Shown here: in pieces, positions 5,554-6,601 of the stretch
How positions within the stretch are numbered: the first letter of the stretch is position 1
How the letters are laid out: the number at the start of each line of letters is the position of its first letter
Position numbers and translations under genes: made by a program
Notes under the pieces: model-generated
What the model saw: only the letters and a program-made list of their open reading frames with translations
Databases searched by the model: none
Told to the model about the DNA's origin: nothing
NCBI GenBank assembly: GCA_027063075.1
Contig: JAMOSM010000135.1
Location: 1 to 6,601 of the forward strand
DNA length: 6,601 nucleotides
Reading direction: 5' to 3'
Source: Nautiliaceae bacterium
GTDB lineage: Bacteria > Campylobacterota > Campylobacteria > Campylobacterales > Nautiliaceae

Positions 5554-6601
5554 TATTTTATTTGCTAAAGAAGTAACGGTTGATTTAGATTCTCTTTATC
5601 CTAATAAAAATATTTTAAAAGGTAGTTATGACACTGCTGAAGTGACTATTCCTGTGGCAAACAGATGGGATATAAAAAATCTTAAAATCCATTTAGAGTT
5701 TATGCCTTCAAAAGCCCTCACTCCTAAAAGAAGTTTATTAGTTGTTTATTTTAACGGAGTTGTTGTTTTTCAAAAAATTTTAGATCCTACAATAGACCTC
5801 TATTCTTATGATATTTTTATTCCAAAATCATTAGTAAAAGATTTTAATAAATTAGAAGTTAAAGCTATTCAGCACTACTGTTTAAACTGCTGTGAAAATC
5901 CTTCATCTCCTGAATTATGGACTGAAGTTTTTTGGAAAAAAAGTTATCTTAAAGTAAAATATGAAGAAAAGCCTATAAAAGATAAACTTCTTTATTTAAG
6001 GGATTATGTGTTAGATTATAAAAATTTAGGCACTTTAAACTTTGGAATAATTACTCAATCTTTAAATGATTACTTTTTAACAATGGGTGCTAAGATAGCA
6101 AGTTATTTAGGAAGTAACATAAAATACAGAAAAGTTTTTGTAAATAGTTTAGATTCTTTTAAAAAAGATGAAGATATTTTTTTAATAGGTGATTATTCTT
6201 TTATAAGGAAAAAGCTAAAGCTTAATTTAAAAGATTTTCCTAATGTTTTTTTAGTTCAGAATCCCTATTATTCTAACAGGGCGATTGTTGTAGTAACTGC
6301 AAAAGATAAAGAGGAGTTAAACAGAGTTGTAGATTCTTTAATTTCAATTCCAAGAAATTTGATTATAGGTAAAAACCTTACTATTGAAAAATATAAAAAA
6401 CCTGTAATAAACGCATATGAATCGCCAAAATATATTCCTTTTAATAAAAAGGTCTATTTAAAGGATTTAGGATATGAGGATTTAAAGTTTTATCAACCTA
6501 CATATTTTCATAAAATAAAATTTACAGTTCCTCCTGATATTTTTACATTTTCTGGAGGAAAATGGATTTTTCATATGTTTTACAGTTACAATGGAGCAGT
6601 T
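5519..6601 (+). CDS. bcsB: Cellulose synthase periplasmic subunit BcsB, N-terminal part (runs off right edge)
   Basis: BcsB is the periplasmic, membrane-anchored partner of BcsA. It is needed for activity and guides the glucan out of the channel. The open frame gives 361 residues to the window end, about half the usual 650-780; the C-terminal anchor helix is outside. Residues 1-16 form a signal peptide (basic MKFR, Leu-rich core, likely cut after Ala16). A first carbohydrate-binding jelly-roll (about 35-150) includes the family-like segment CENPSSPELW (125-134). A flavodoxin-like domain follows (about 155-290), and the second binding domain seems to begin near 325. C121, C124 and C125 form a small cysteine cluster. 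The start at 5519 has AAGGAA 7 nt upstream and gives the signal peptide directly. It overlaps the 158-residue gene by 35 bp. The family call rests on this motif, the signal peptide and position after bcsA. Confidence 0.88.
   Translation, partial: MKFRLLLLVLINILFAKEVTVDLDSLYPNKNILKGSYDTAEVTIPVANRWDIKNLKIHLEFMPSKALTPKRSLLVVYFNGVVVFQKILDPTIDLYSYDIFIPKSLVKDFNKLEVKAIQHYCLNCCENPSSPELWTEVFWKKSYLKVKYEEKPIKDKLLYLRDYVLDYKNLGTLNFGIITQSLNDYFLTMGAKIASYLGSNIKYRKVFVNSLDSFKKDEDIFLIGDYSFIRKKLKLNLKDFPNVFLVQNPYYSNRAIVVVTAKDKEELNRVVDSLISIPRNLIIGKNLTIEKYKKPVINAYESPKYIPFNKKVYLKDLGYEDLKFYQPTYFHKIKFTVPPDIFTFSGGKWIFHMFYSYNGAV

Noticed and set aside
1..6601. CRISPR array, tRNA/rRNA gene, insertion sequence or toxin-antitoxin pair
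   Set aside because: No regularly spaced direct repeats, no clover-leaf-like sequence, no terminal repeats or transposase motifs were seen, and the window is almost fully occupied by the named genes.

Overview
The window is a low-GC, gene-dense bacterial segment. It probably comes from a Campylobacterota (epsilonproteobacterium); a Nautiliales-like vent lineage is possible but cannot be proven from the sequence. The pointers are the short RecO with the N-terminal pattern typical of that phylum, the strong A/T bias, tightly packed overlapping genes, and promoters that show a clear TATAAT but no recognisable -35.

Layout: positions 1-642 (minus strand) hold the 5' end of gltB, the large subunit of glutamate synthase, which runs off the left edge. 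An 83-bp gap (643-725) carries two back-to-back -10 boxes that form an inverted repeat. One faces gltB and the other faces the plus-strand genes. From 726 to the right edge six plus-strand genes follow with almost no spacing: recO (726-1343), an lhgO-type FAD oxidoreductase (1353-2492), an unrecognised 61-residue protein (2489-2674), bcsA (2671-5073), an unrecognised 158-residue protein (5077-5553) and the 5' part of bcsB (5519 to beyond 6601). Gene junctions are +9, -4, -4, +3 and -35 bp. No terminator is visible inside the run, so it reads as one operon that continues past the window.

Functionally the right two thirds is a bacterial cellulose (or related beta-1,4-glucan) synthesis and export locus. 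BcsA has the complete processive GT2 active site (DDG, DxD, TED, QxxRW), eight predicted membrane helices, the FxVTxK gating-loop motif and a C-terminal PilZ domain with both c-di-GMP-binding motifs. BcsB is its exported, periplasmic partner. The 158-residue protein between them has no signal peptide or membrane helix and resembles BcsD in length and predicted fold order; this is a hypothesis, not an identification. RecO (recombinational repair) and the LhgO-like oxidase (2-hydroxyglutarate to 2-oxoglutarate) seem to share transcription with the cellulose genes rather than function.

The most interesting points are the roughly 55-residue charged helical-hairpin insertion inside the BcsA catalytic domain, the BcsD-like candidate placed between bcsA and bcsB, the uncharacterised 61-residue protein translationally coupled to bcsA, and the symmetric divergent promoter pair.
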